From: JBEIGE01 sp040382055
GTDB lineage: Bacteria; Pseudomonadota; Gammaproteobacteria; Burkholderiales; Burkholderiaceae_C
Reading direction: 5' to 3'
Length of the DNA stretch: 64,000 bases
Assembly (NCBI GenBank): GCA_040382055.1
Contig: JBEIGE010000001.1
Coordinates: forward strand, 124,001-188,000
Part shown: positions 36,756 through 45,589 of the stretch, one piece after another
Layout: each line of letters opens with the position of its first letter
How positions within the stretch are numbered: position 1 is the stretch's first letter
Position numbers and translations under genes: made by a program
The notes under the pieces: model-generated
What the model saw: the letters and a program-made list of their open reading frames with translations, nothing else
Told to the model about the DNA's origin: nothing
Databases searched by the model: none

Positions 36756-37025
36756 TTATTTGATGAAAAAGGCTTTAATTTGCTTAAAAAACGAGGGCGG
36801 CTTGACAGGCACAGGGTCAAGTCCGCCAGCACACCAGGGATGGCATCGTAAGAGCCGGTGTAATGTCAAATAAGTGCCTTGAAGGGCACCGTGTCGCTCA
36901 ATAGAAATCAGCGAGTAAGTTGAGCAGCTTGGCTCAAAGCGACATGAGACACCCAACCATGGGCGCAAGCTTAATTGATAAGCCCTTACAACAATAATCA
37001 GCAGCTTTTTTAACATGCCTGTCAT
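36756..37025 (-). CDS. yidD: Membrane protein insertion efficiency factor YidD
   Basis: A small 89-residue protein that aids YidC-dependent insertion. It carries the three-cysteine signature in CRFEPSCSTYS and the CHPWCAGGLDPVP motif, preceded by an amphipathic N-terminal helix (LLIIVVRAYQLSLRPWLG). The ATG follows the rnpA stop directly (TGAATG), and yidC starts 5 bp after its stop. Confidence 0.96.
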   Translation of the reverse strand: MTGMLKKLLIIVVRAYQLSLRPWLGVSCRFEPSCSTYSLISIERHGALQGTYLTLHRLLRCHPWCAGGLDPVPVKPPSFFKQIKAFFIK

Positions 37026-37433
37026 TCACTCTGTTTTTGTCACTCTCATCAAGTCAAAAAGCTCTTGATAAATAGCAGACTTGAGGGCTACCGAACTGGC
37101 ACTAAAAAACGTTTTTGGATCTAACCCTTTTTTCATGCGTACGACATGTACGAATGCAGGGGCATTTTGATTGAGTTGTTCTGATACGCGATAAACTTGG
37201 CGTCTAATTGCATTACGTGTAACGGCTCTTTTGGCCCACTTTTTGGGCAGCATGGCACCAACAAAACCTTCGCTGGATCTGACGTGGTTTGATGTTTTTG
37301 TGAGCCCTGACTGCCCAATAGCCTCACTGATCAATGTCAAGTCAACACGGTGAAGCGCAAAGTGCTCTGTGTTTGCAACGGGAGGGCTTCTCAAGACTGC
37401 TTGAAAATGAGCCCTGGTTAAAAGATGACGCAC
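37026..37433 (-). CDS. rnpA: Ribonuclease P protein component
   Basis: The basic protein subunit that helps the RNase P RNA process pre-tRNA 5' ends. The 135-residue sequence shows RAHFQAVL at the start, FVGAMLPKKWAKRAVTRNAIRR (the RNR motif, quoted in part) and a C-terminal helix. The start is assigned to GTG 37433, which gives the canonical N-terminus (RHLLTRAHFQAVL). No ATG precedes it within the gap after rpmH; the open frame continues through rpmH in another frame but is a shadow. It begins 50 bp after rpmH. Confidence 0.92.
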   Translation of the reverse strand: MRHLLTRAHFQAVLRSPPVANTEHFALHRVDLTLISEAIGQSGLTKTSNHVRSSEGFVGAMLPKKWAKRAVTRNAIRRQVYRVSEQLNQNAPAFVHVVRMKKGLDPKTFFSASSVALKSAIYQELFDLMRVTKTE

Positions 37434-37483
37434 AAAGAAACTATCCCAGTTAGGAGTCCGGCTTTCTGCACCAAACGAGGATC

Positions 37484-37618
37484 TTAGACCGCGAGTCGTT
37501 TGCGACCTTTTGCCCTGCGTGCATTGATGACGGCTCTTCCGCCGCGTGTCTTCATGCGCGTAAGGAAACCATGGGTTCTTGCACGGCGCACTTTGGAGGG
37601 CTGGTCCGTACGTTTCAT
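37484..37618 (-). CDS. rpmH: 50S ribosomal protein L34
   Basis: A 44-residue ribosomal protein. The sequence runs MKRTDQPSKVRRAR, then THGFLTRMKTRGGRAVINAR and RAKGRKRLAV. Everything matches the L34 family except residue 5, which is Asp (GAC) where Tyr or Phe is almost always found. The RBS AAGGA lies nine bases before the ATG. It heads the rpmH-rnpA-yidD-yidC-mnmE cluster, reading away from dnaA. Confidence 0.95.
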   Translation of the reverse strand: MKRTDQPSKVRRARTHGFLTRMKTRGGRAVINARRAKGRKRLAV

Positions 37619-37656
37619 TTTTCGAGTCCTTTAATCTGCAGTTTTGCATTCTTCGC

Positions 37657-37678
37657 ATGAGCGAACGCATTCGCTCAT
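37657..37678. repeat. 9-bp perfect palindromic hairpin in the rpmH leader
   Basis: ATGAGCGAA (37657-37665) and TTCGCTCAT (37670-37678) are exact reverse complements around a CGCA loop. It lies 39 bp upstream of the rpmH start in the rpmH-dnaA gap. It could be an operator for a dimeric regulator or a leader hairpin in rpmH mRNA. Confidence 0.6.
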
Positions 37679-37808
37679 CTTTAAATGCTGCATGGAGTTA
37701 TCCCATGAAAATCTGGTTAGCCGGCTATTATGACAAATTTTCAGTGGTAACGCAAACCAACCCTCTTTCCACCGCCTCTTAAGGTAAGCTACGGGGTTGT
37801 TGATGGGT

Positions 37809-37866
37809 TGTGGATAAATACGACGACCGCATCATTGTCAAGTTATAAATTCTTTATCTATCCACA
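37809..37866. other. DnaA boxes upstream of dnaA
   Basis: A perfect DnaA box in reverse orientation (TGTGGATAA, 37809-37817) and a one-mismatch forward box (CTATCCACA, 37858-37866) lie in the 263-bp rpmH-dnaA gap. They fit DnaA autoregulation of its own promoter and could be a secondary origin element. No DnaA-trio run follows either box. Confidence 0.7.
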
Positions 37867-37881
37867 TATGAAAAGTACGCC

Positions 37882-39291
37882 ATGGTAGGGGGTCATTCCA
37901 GGATTCCGATGGAGCGGGAAGTCAGTGCCGGGAATGGTTTATGGTTAGCCTGTGTTGAGCAACTTGCACAAGATCTTCCCGAGCAGCAGTTCAACACCTG
38001 GATTAAGCCTCTCGTTGCCTCTGTTTCCAGTAATCTTTCCGTCGTAACCGTCTTAGTTGAAAATCGTTTCAAGCTGGATTGGATTCGTGCTCAATACAGC
38101 CAACGCATCATCGACGTTCTTAGTTGTATTTGTGGACATCCCGTCTCACTCGAGTTGGCGTTAAGTCCTAGAACTGTTTCAGTACACAGCGCGTCCAGAA
38201 ACCCATTAGAAGAAAGCGCCATACTACCTGGTGCTTACCCCGCGGTAGAAGATTTGTCAGTTGGCAATAACCGCCACAGACTCAATTCTTCCTTAACTTT
38301 TCAGACCTTAATTGAGGGTTCAGCAAATCGAATGGCTCGCGCCGCTGCTATGCATGTAGCCGGGACACCCGGCCAACTCTACAACCCGCTTTTTATCTAT
38401 GGTGGTGTTGGCTTGGGTAAAACTCACCTGATGCACGCCGTTGGGAACCAGCTGTTAGCGGATAGGCCTTCAGCAAAAGTTCTGTATATCCATGCAGAAC
38501 AATTCGTTTCAGATGTTGTACGGGCTTATCAGCGAAAGACTTTTGATGAGTTTAAAGAGCGCTATCACTCGCTCGATCTACTCCTGATTGATGATGTGCA
38601 ATTCTTTGCCAATAAAGAAAGAACGCAAGAAGAATTTTTTAACGCATTCGAAGCGCTTCTGACCAAAAGATCGCACATCATCATGACCAGCGACACCTAC
38701 CCCAAAGGGCTAACGGACATACATGAGCGCCTCGTTTCACGCTTTGATTCCGGCTTAACTGTTGCTATTGAGCCGCCGGAGTTAGAGATGCGCGTAGCCA
38801 TTCTGATCAATAAAGCACGCGCTGAGGTTGTAGAAATGCCTGAAGAGGTCGCTTTCTTCGTTGCGAAGAATGTTCGATCGAACGTGCGCGAGCTTGAAGG
38901 TGCACTTAGAAAAATTTTAGCTTATTCTCGTTTCAATCATAAGGAAATATCTATTCAGTTGGCCAGAGAAGCGCTACGAGACCTTCTTTCAATTCAAAAC
39001 AGACAAATATCGGTTGAAAACATTCAAAAAACAGTCGCTGACTATTACAAGATCAAGGTGGCTGATATGTATTCTAAGAAAAGGCCGGCCAGCATAGCAA
39101 GGCCACGACAAATCGCAATGTATCTGGCAAAGGAACTTACACAAAAAAGCTTACCCGAAATTGGAGAGCTGTTTGGTGGGCGTGACCATACGACTGTTTT
39201 ACATGCTGTGCGTAAAGTAAATGCAGAACGACAACAACTAACAGAGTTAAATCAACAACTTCATGTGTTGGAGCAAACGCTTAAAGGCTAA
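37882..39291 (+). CDS. dnaA: Chromosomal replication initiator protein DnaA
   Basis: The AAA+ initiator that binds DnaA boxes and opens the origin. The 469-residue protein has domain I (about 17-95; LPEQQFNTWIKPL), a short linker, AAA+ domain III with Walker A GGVGLGKTH and Walker B LLLIDDVQFF, sensor segments SRFDSGL and NVRELEGAL, and DNA-binding domain IV with the signature GGRDHTTVLHAVRKV. ATG 37882 is used; ATG 37909 (MEREVS) is also possible. It is separated from dnaN by the candidate oriC. Confidence 0.97.
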   Translation: MVGGHSRIPMEREVSAGNGLWLACVEQLAQDLPEQQFNTWIKPLVASVSSNLSVVTVLVENRFKLDWIRAQYSQRIIDVLSCICGHPVSLELALSPRTVSVHSASRNPLEESAILPGAYPAVEDLSVGNNRHRLNSSLTFQTLIEGSANRMARAAAMHVAGTPGQLYNPLFIYGGVGLGKTHLMHAVGNQLLADRPSAKVLYIHAEQFVSDVVRAYQRKTFDEFKERYHSLDLLLIDDVQFFANKERTQEEFFNAFEALLTKRSHIIMTSDTYPKGLTDIHERLVSRFDSGLTVAIEPPELEMRVAILINKARAEVVEMPEEVAFFVAKNVRSNVRELEGALRKILAYSRFNHKEISIQLAREALRDLLSIQNRQISVENIQKTVADYYKIKVADMYSKKRPASIARPRQIAMYLAKELTQKSLPEIGELFGGRDHTTVLHAVRKVNAERQQLTELNQQLHVLEQTLKG

Positions 39292-39537
39292 TCCCAACAC
39301 ACACTGCATAGCTAACAAACTTGTTGAAAGAATTCGTATAAGTCCCTAGTTATGCACAGGGCAAGAGGTTTTTTAGGAGTTGTTCACTTATTCGCATTTG
39401 GAAAAAGTCAATTGAGAACAGGCTTTCTGGTTTACAAGTCGTTGATAATAAAGAGGAAAAGTGGCTTATCCACAGATTTGCTATTCCTTTATCTACTACT
39501 ACTAATTTAAATTAAAGAATTTATAGAAGAGGTTGAC
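39292..39537 (+). other. oriC: Candidate chromosomal replication origin (oriC)
   Basis: The 246-bp dnaA-dnaN gap contains a TTATGCACA box (39350-39358, fits TTATNCACA), a perfect TTATCCACA box (39466-39474) and, 18 bases further, CTACTACTACTA (39493-39504). Read on the complementary strand this is four consecutive 3'-GAT-5' units, the DnaA-trio motif that recruits DnaA onto single-stranded DNA. An AT-only stretch (ATTTAAATTAAA) follows. Box, then trios, then AT-rich tract is the order of the basal unwinding system known from Bacillus subtilis. Flanking genes point away on both sides. Confidence 0.75.
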
Positions 39538-40644
39538 ATGATTGTTCTGAAGACATCACAAGACAGAATTCTCAACATTTTGCAGTCCATTGCAGGAATT
39601 GTTGAGCGCAGACACACCTTACCCATCATGGCTAATGTGCTGATACGCAAGCAGGAAGGCCACTTGCAGTTCACCACCAGTGATCTTGAAATTCAGATTC
39701 GGACTACAGCGGAATTGGATGGTGATGCAGGGAACTTCACCGCAACGGTGGGTGCACGAAAATTGATAGATATTTTGAGAACGATGGCAAGTGACCAAGT
39801 CATTTTTTTGGAATCATCCCTTTCAAAACTAGTTCTAAAAGGAGGAAAGAGTCGATTTACCCTCCAGACAATGCCCGCAGAGGACTTTCCTTTGGTTCAG
39901 GAGTCATCAACATTCGGCACCCGCTTTAGTGTTCCCCAAAAAACACTGAAAGACCTTCTTCGACAGGTTTCTTTTGCAATGGCTGTTCATGACATCCGTT
40001 ACTACCTCAACGGTATCTTATTTGTTGCTGAGGGCAAACAATTGAGTCTGGTAGCAACGGACGGACATCGTCTGGCTTTTGCCTCTGCGATGCTTGACAC
40101 GGAGGTTCCACGCCAAGAAGTTATCCTGCCGAGAAAAACGGTGATTGAGATTCAGCGTCTTCTTAGTAATGAAGAGGGAGCCATAGAAATGCAATTTGCC
40201 AACAACCAAGCCAAGTTCAGTTTTGAAAATATGGAATTTGTTACGAAGCTGGTTGAAGGAAAGTTTCCAGACTACAACCGCGTCATACCCAAGAATCATA
40301 AAAATACCATAACTCTTGGGCGCGCCGCGTTGCTCGCTTGTCTTCAGAGGACGGCCATTTTGACAAGTGACAAATTCAAAGGAGTGCGACTTAATATTGA
40401 TCCAGGAACGCTTCGAGTTGCTTCTAATAATGCAGAACAAGAAGAGGCGGTTGATGAACTTGACATTGATTACGCAGGGGAGAGTATTGAAATTGGTTTC
40501 AACGTGACGTATCTGATTGATGCGCTAAATAACATGGAACAGGATATGGTGAAACTTGAACTATCAGACTCCAATAGTTCTGCCTTGCTCACGATCCCCG
40601 AGAACGCAACCTTCAAATATGTCGTAATGCCGATGCGCATCTAA
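39538..40644 (+). CDS. dnaN: DNA polymerase III sliding clamp (beta subunit)
   Basis: The ring-shaped processivity clamp. The 368-residue protein has three clamp domains, with the N-terminal RRHTLPIMANVLI, LVATDGHRLAFA at the middle domain and a C-terminal VVMPMRI that forms part of the partner-binding groove. It starts at ATG 39538 directly after oriC and precedes gyrB by 37 bp. Confidence 0.97.
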   Translation: MIVLKTSQDRILNILQSIAGIVERRHTLPIMANVLIRKQEGHLQFTTSDLEIQIRTTAELDGDAGNFTATVGARKLIDILRTMASDQVIFLESSLSKLVLKGGKSRFTLQTMPAEDFPLVQESSTFGTRFSVPQKTLKDLLRQVSFAMAVHDIRYYLNGILFVAEGKQLSLVATDGHRLAFASAMLDTEVPRQEVILPRKTVIEIQRLLSNEEGAIEMQFANNQAKFSFENMEFVTKLVEGKFPDYNRVIPKNHKNTITLGRAALLACLQRTAILTSDKFKGVRLNIDPGTLRVASNNAEQEEAVDELDIDYAGESIEIGFNVTYLIDALNNMEQDMVKLELSDSNSSALLTIPENATFKYVVMPMRI

Positions 40645-40681
40645 CGTAACTGCTTTCACGTTATAAAAAAGTAATCCTCCC

Positions 40682-43303
40682 ATGACTGAAGAAAACAAGA
40701 CCACCAATAAAAATCAACCAGAGGTAATCGTAAACACCGAATCAACAAGTGAAGAGAGTTCCAACTTTCAGCCAACGATTGATGCACATCAGGTCGGAGC
40801 CTCTGAGGCATATGGAGAGGGCTCCATTCAAATTCTTGAGGGTTTAGAGGCTGTTCGCAAGCGTCCCGGAATGTACATTGGTGATACCTCTGATGGTACA
40901 GGTCTTCACCATTTGGTTTTCGAAGTGGTTGATAACTCCATTGACGAGTCTCTTGCAGGTCACTGCGACGACATTCTTGTAACCATCCATTCCGACAACT
41001 CGATCAGCGTAGTTGACAACGGCCGTGGTATTCCCACCGGTGTGAAGATGGACGACAAGCATGAGCCAAAAAGGTCAGCTGCGGAAATCGCCCTCACAGA
41101 ACTTCATGCCGGGGGCAAGTTCAACCAGAACAGTTACAAGGTATCAGGCGGGTTGCACGGTGTAGGTGTGAGTTGTGTCAATGCGTTATCAAAAATGCTG
41201 CGCCTGACGATCCGTCGTGATGGCAAAGTGCATGTCATGGAGTTCAGCAAGGGATTTGTACAAAATCGGATTACAGAGTCAGTCAACGGCGTTGATGTAT
41301 CGCCAATGAAAATCATCGGGCAAACAGAAAAGCGCGGCACAGAAGTTCACTTTTTGCCAGACAACGAGATATTCAAGGAAAACAATGATTTTCACTATGA
41401 AATTCTTAGCAAGCGCTTACGCGAGTTGAGCTTCTTGAACAATGGTGTGCGAATTCGTCTCAAGGACGAAAGAACTGGCAAAGAGGACGACTTTGCTGGT
41501 GCAGGCGGTGTTCAGGGTTTTGTGAAATTTATCAATATTGGAAAAACCGAGTTACACAGCAACATTTTCCACGCAATGGGAGACCGTCAGAGCGACCAGG
41601 GAACCAACGTTGGTGTCGAAGTCGCGATGCAGTGGAATAGCGGCTACAACGAGCAGGTGTTGTGTTTTACGAACAACATACCGCAACGCGATGGCGGGAC
41701 ACACCTGACAGGTTTACGCGCCGCCATGACTCGAGTCATTAACAAATATATTGAAGACGCAGAGCTTGCCAAAAAAGCCAAGGTGGAAGTGACTGGTGAT
41801 GACATGCGCGAAGGGCTTTGCTGCGTGCTGAGCGTGAAAGTGCCAGAACCTAAATTCAGCAGCCAGACGAAAGACAAGCTTGTCAGCTCAGAGGTTCGCG
41901 GCCCGGTTGAAGATATTGTCAGCAAGCTCCTGGGGGACTACCTGCAAGAGCGTCCTGCGGATGCAAAAGCCATTTGCAGCAAAATCATTGAAGCAGCGAG
42001 GGCTCGCGAGGCTGCTCGCAAGGCGCGCGACGTTACACGAAAAGGTGCTTTGGATGGTATGGGCCTACCAGGAAAACTAGCTGACTGCCAGGAAAAAAAC
42101 CCGGCACTGTGTGAAATCTATATCGTCGAGGGAGACTCCGCCGGAGGCTCAGCCAAGCAAGGCAGAGACCGCAAGTTTCAGGCAATCCTTCCTTTGCGAG
42201 GAAAAATCCTCAACGTTGAAAAAGCGCGCTTTGAAAAGCTGCTCACCAGTAACGAGATATTGACCCTAATCAAGGCCCTAGGCACCGGTATTGGCAATGT
42301 CGGTGGTGCAGGTGGAAAAGATGACTTCAACGTTGATAAGCTGCGATATCACCGCATTATCATCATGACAGACGCTGATGTGGATGGTGCGCACATCCGA
42401 ACCCTGCTCCTGACCTTCTTCTACAGGCAAATGCCTCAACTGGTCGAGCGAGGTCACATTTACATAGCGCAACCGCCGCTATACAAAGTAAAGGCTGGCA
42501 AGGAGGAGCTTTACTTGCAGGGTTCCAGCGAACTTGACAACTTTTTGCTGCGCATTGCCCTTGTTAACGCCTCGGTTTTTACAGGTGGGCTCGAAGTTGA
42601 CAAGACGGGCGTACGCAAGGGAACAACCATTTCAGGCGACACCTTGGCCGAGCTTGCCAGAAAGCACCAGATTGCTCAGGCAGTTATTGCCCGCCTGCAA
42701 AACTTCATGGATGCCGAAGCGCTCAGGTCCGTTGCAGATGGCGTATCTTTGAACCTGGATACGGTGCAAGATGCTGAAATCTCGGCCGCTTCTTTACAGG
42801 CCCGGCTGCCGGATGCCGAGGTCGCGGGCGAGTTTGATGTCCGCACCGACAAACCCATCCTTCGTATTAGCCGTCGCCACCATGGCAACGTGAAGAGCAG
42901 CGTGCTAACGCAAGACTTTGTTCATGGCGCAGATTATGCTGCTTTGGCCGAAGCCGCCAACACATTTAAGGGCCTCTTGTCAGAAGGCGCGCGCGTTATG
43001 CGTGGAGAGGGAGACCGTCAAAAAGAAGAGAAGGTCTCCGACTTTAGGCAGGCTATGGCTTGGTTAATCGGTCAAGCCGAGGCGGCGACTAGCCGTCAAC
43101 GCTACAAAGGTCTTGGCGAAATGAACCCGTCACAGCTATGGGAGACAACTATGGACCCCACAGTAAGACGACTGCTCAAGGTACAGATTGATGATGCCAT
43201 TGAAGCCGACCGGGTTTTTACCATGCTGATGGGCGATGAGGTTGAACCAAGGCGCGAGTTCATTGAGTCAAACGCACTGCGTGCGGGAAACATCGACACC
43301 TGA
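40682..43303 (+). CDS. gyrB: DNA gyrase subunit B
   Basis: The ATPase and TOPRIM subunit of the type II topoisomerase that introduces negative supercoils. At 873 residues it exceeds E. coli GyrB (804). About 45 extra hydrophilic N-terminal residues precede the GHKL ATPase domain (EGLEAVRKRPGMYIG, DNGRGIP, KVSGGLHGVG). The transducer, the TOPRIM domain (EGDSAGGSAKQGRD and the DADVDGAH magnesium motif), the Gram-negative insert (about 600-780) and the C-terminal RYKGLGEMNP follow. It is the last gene of dnaA-dnaN-gyrB. Confidence 0.97.
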   Translation: MTEENKTTNKNQPEVIVNTESTSEESSNFQPTIDAHQVGASEAYGEGSIQILEGLEAVRKRPGMYIGDTSDGTGLHHLVFEVVDNSIDESLAGHCDDILVTIHSDNSISVVDNGRGIPTGVKMDDKHEPKRSAAEIALTELHAGGKFNQNSYKVSGGLHGVGVSCVNALSKMLRLTIRRDGKVHVMEFSKGFVQNRITESVNGVDVSPMKIIGQTEKRGTEVHFLPDNEIFKENNDFHYEILSKRLRELSFLNNGVRIRLKDERTGKEDDFAGAGGVQGFVKFINIGKTELHSNIFHAMGDRQSDQGTNVGVEVAMQWNSGYNEQVLCFTNNIPQRDGGTHLTGLRAAMTRVINKYIEDAELAKKAKVEVTGDDMREGLCCVLSVKVPEPKFSSQTKDKLVSSEVRGPVEDIVSKLLGDYLQERPADAKAICSKIIEAARAREAARKARDVTRKGALDGMGLPGKLADCQEKNPALCEIYIVEGDSAGGSAKQGRDRKFQAILPLRGKILNVEKARFEKLLTSNEILTLIKALGTGIGNVGGAGGKDDFNVDKLRYHRIIIMTDADVDGAHIRTLLLTFFYRQMPQLVERGHIYIAQPPLYKVKAGKEELYLQGSSELDNFLLRIALVNASVFTGGLEVDKTGVRKGTTISGDTLAELARKHQIAQAVIARLQNFMDAEALRSVADGVSLNLDTVQDAEISAASLQARLPDAEVAGEFDVRTDKPILRISRRHHGNVKSSVLTQDFVHGADYAALAEAANTFKGLLSEGARVMRGEGDRQKEEKVSDFRQAMAWLIGQAEAATSRQRYKGLGEMNPSQLWETTMDPTVRRLLKVQIDDAIEADRVFTMLMGDEVEPRREFIESNALRAGNIDT

Positions 43304-43372
43304 GTTTGTGCTGGGCCTTTTAATGCCTGCGCCTGGACAGTCATTCCGAACCTCAAACCGGGAAACAAAGAG

Positions 43373-44482
43373 ATGAAAAGCTGGCTTTTATCCAACGCAC
43401 TCAGGAATAACCCTGGAGGCTTTTGGTTTTGTGGTTGTTCTGGTGTCCCGATAATGCCTGAGGGCGGGGGGGGCGTCTCTGCGCACCGCGAGCCGGTTGT
43501 TATTGGCGGTAAGCGAGCGCGCACGATAGACGTCCACGCACACTGTTATTTTCAGTCGAGCATCGACCTCATGGGTGAGGAAGCAAAGTCCGTTCTACCT
43601 CCGGTAAAGGGTGTTCCTGAGCACTTTCTCCAAGCAGACAAACAACTTGCATTAAGGTTTGAGTCCATGGACCGTATGGGCGTCGACATGCAGGTGCTCA
43701 GCATCAACCCTTTCTGGTACAAAAAGGATAGGGAAACCGCCGAGGCGATTTGTCGTATTCACAACGAAACGTTTGCCGAGATGTGTTCATTGCACTCGAC
43801 GAGATTGGCCGCTTTTGCTTCTCTACCGATGCAGTATCCTGAACTCGCGGTAGAAATGCTTGAACTGGCGGTAAAAAAGCAGGGACTCAAGGGTGCTGCC
43901 ATCGGGGGCAGCGTCGCCGGCGAAGACTTTAGCCACCCTAAATACCACCCGGTACTCGCCAAGGCCCAAGAGCTTGGTGTCATGCTGTTCGTTCATCCCC
44001 AGAGCACCCCAGAACTGCAGGCGCGTTTCAAGGGAAACGGCTGGCTCTCCAACGTCATAGGCAATCCGCTCGACACCACCATTGCCTTACAGAAACTAAT
44101 CTTTGAGGGCGTATTCGACAAATTTCCCGAGCTTAAGGTTTTGGGTGCTCACGGTGGTGGATTTCTGGGCTCGTATGCGCCGCGCATGGACCGCAGCTGT
44201 TTTGTGTCGCCGCAGAACTGCAATCCCGAGATAGTGCTGAAGAAGAAGCCGACCGAATACATCCGGCAGATCTATTTTGATGCACTGGTCTTTACCGGCG
44301 AAGCCTTGCGCCACTTGGTTGCCGAGGTTGGCGCCGATCAGATCATGATGGGTACAGACCACCCCATCCCTTGGGAGGACGACCCGGTCGGCCATGTGAT
44401 GGCGACCCCCGAGCTTAGCGACGATCAACGTCTTGCGATACTCGGTGAAAATGCACGACGCGTGTTAGGCCTTATGCCTTGA
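43373..44482 (+). CDS. Amidohydrolase family 2 (ACMSD-like) protein
   Basis: A metal-dependent TIM-barrel hydrolase or decarboxylase of 369 residues in the Amidohydro_2/ACMSD group. It shows the HxH metal motif VHAHCYF (His55, His57), His208 in FVHPQS, GAHGGGF and the aspartate in GTDHPIPWE. Family members decarboxylate or hydrolyse aromatic and hydroxylated acids; the substrate is unknown. The first ~45 residues have no clear family match and ATG 43454 is an alternative start. It is followed 44 bp later by a TTT receptor gene, suggesting uptake and breakdown of one aromatic acid. Confidence 0.85.
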   Translation: MKSWLLSNALRNNPGGFWFCGCSGVPIMPEGGGGVSAHREPVVIGGKRARTIDVHAHCYFQSSIDLMGEEAKSVLPPVKGVPEHFLQADKQLALRFESMDRMGVDMQVLSINPFWYKKDRETAEAICRIHNETFAEMCSLHSTRLAAFASLPMQYPELAVEMLELAVKKQGLKGAAIGGSVAGEDFSHPKYHPVLAKAQELGVMLFVHPQSTPELQARFKGNGWLSNVIGNPLDTTIALQKLIFEGVFDKFPELKVLGAHGGGFLGSYAPRMDRSCFVSPQNCNPEIVLKKKPTEYIRQIYFDALVFTGEALRHLVAEVGADQIMMGTDHPIPWEDDPVGHVMATPELSDDQRLAILGENARRVLGLMP

Positions 44483-44526
44483 GACTCTTTGCTCATCCCT
44501 ACCAGACAGCTCACAAAGGAAAACTG

Positions 44527-45540
44527 ATGAAACCCCTATTGAAGCCCACATACTATTCTCGACTTGCAACTCGTTTCGCCATTTGCGCCACTGTGCTGGT
44601 GGCGTTGACTTTGATGGCCTCGCAGACCAAGGCCCAAGGCAGCTATCCGAACAAGCCAATTCGTATGATTGTTCCATTAGGTGCCGGAACGGCGGTCGAT
44701 GTGGCTGCGCGTTTACTCGCTCAAAAAATGTCTGAAAACATGGGTCAGCCGATTGTGGTCGAAAACATAACCGGGGCTGCTGGTAGCATAGGCTCTGACA
44801 GGCTTGCCAAGTCTGCCCCTGATGGTTACACGATTGGTGGTTTCAATGACAGCGTGCTCACCATGGTGCCTCATCTGAACGCCAACACCCCCTACAACCC
44901 TGTCAGTGATTTTGCGCATATCTCCCAGGTCGCAACAATAGAGTTCAGCATAGCAGTGGCGACGAACTCTCCATACAAGACAGCCTCAGAGCTTGTTGCC
45001 GCAGCCAAGGCGGCCCCAGGCAAGATCACCTACGCTTCCGGCGGTAATGGCAGTCCCCAGCACTTCGGTGGCGCTTTGTTTGCTTCGCATACCGGTATCG
45101 ACATCAAGCACATCCCTTATCGCAGTGCCAATCTGGCTGCTCAAGACGTTGCCGGAAGCCAGGTCGACGTGACTTTCCAGGGTATTGCTACTGTGGCGGC
45201 TCTTGCAAAGGGCGGCAAGATGCGCCTGATTGGTGTGATGACCGACCAGCGTAACCCTGAGTTCCCCGACGCCCCTACTTTGAAGGAACAAGGCATCCAG
45301 GGTTTTGAGTACAGCACCTGGTTTGCGTTAACCTCTCCGAAGGGAACTCCCAGAGAGATTGTTGATCGCCTTCAGCGTGAGGTGGTACGAGCTCTGGCCG
45401 ACCCAATCATCAAAGAAAGATATGCTGGCCTTGGCCTCAGGCCTAATGGGACGACACCCGAGCAGGTGACGTCACTTGTCAGGGATCAGTTGGCGCGATA
45501 CGGAAAGGCAGTTCGTGACAACAACATCAAAGGTGACTAA
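44527..45540 (+). CDS. Bug/TTT-family periplasmic solute receptor
   Basis: A tripartite tricarboxylate transporter receptor of 337 residues. After a signal peptide ending near TKAQ come the hallmark YPNKPIRMIVP, GAGTAVDVAARLLA, GAAGSIGSDRLAKSAPDGYT, KITYASGGNGSPQHFGG (part of the ligand loop) and KLRLIGV-like segments. ATG 44527 has AAAGGA seven bases upstream; an upstream TTG overlaps the preceding gene and is not used. No TctA/TctB membrane genes are adjacent, as is common for these expanded receptors in Burkholderiales. The ligand is unknown. Confidence 0.9.
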   Translation: MKPLLKPTYYSRLATRFAICATVLVALTLMASQTKAQGSYPNKPIRMIVPLGAGTAVDVAARLLAQKMSENMGQPIVVENITGAAGSIGSDRLAKSAPDGYTIGGFNDSVLTMVPHLNANTPYNPVSDFAHISQVATIEFSIAVATNSPYKTASELVAAAKAAPGKITYASGGNGSPQHFGGALFASHTGIDIKHIPYRSANLAAQDVAGSQVDVTFQGIATVAALAKGGKMRLIGVMTDQRNPEFPDAPTLKEQGIQGFEYSTWFALTSPKGTPREIVDRLQREVVRALADPIIKERYAGLGLRPNGTTPEQVTSLVRDQLARYGKAVRDNNIKGD

Positions 45541-45589
45541 ATCTAAGGGGACTTAACCGTATGGTGAGATCCACTAGATCGGTGTTGAT

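Noticed and set aside
37619..37881. rpmH-dnaA gap as the main oriC
   Set aside because: It has one perfect and one near-perfect DnaA box but no DnaA-trios or AT-rich unwinding tract like those in the dnaA-dnaN gap; kept as a DnaA regulatory region.
40650..40670. parS-like half site TTTCACGT before gyrB
   Set aside because: Only one half of the 16-bp parS palindrome is present.
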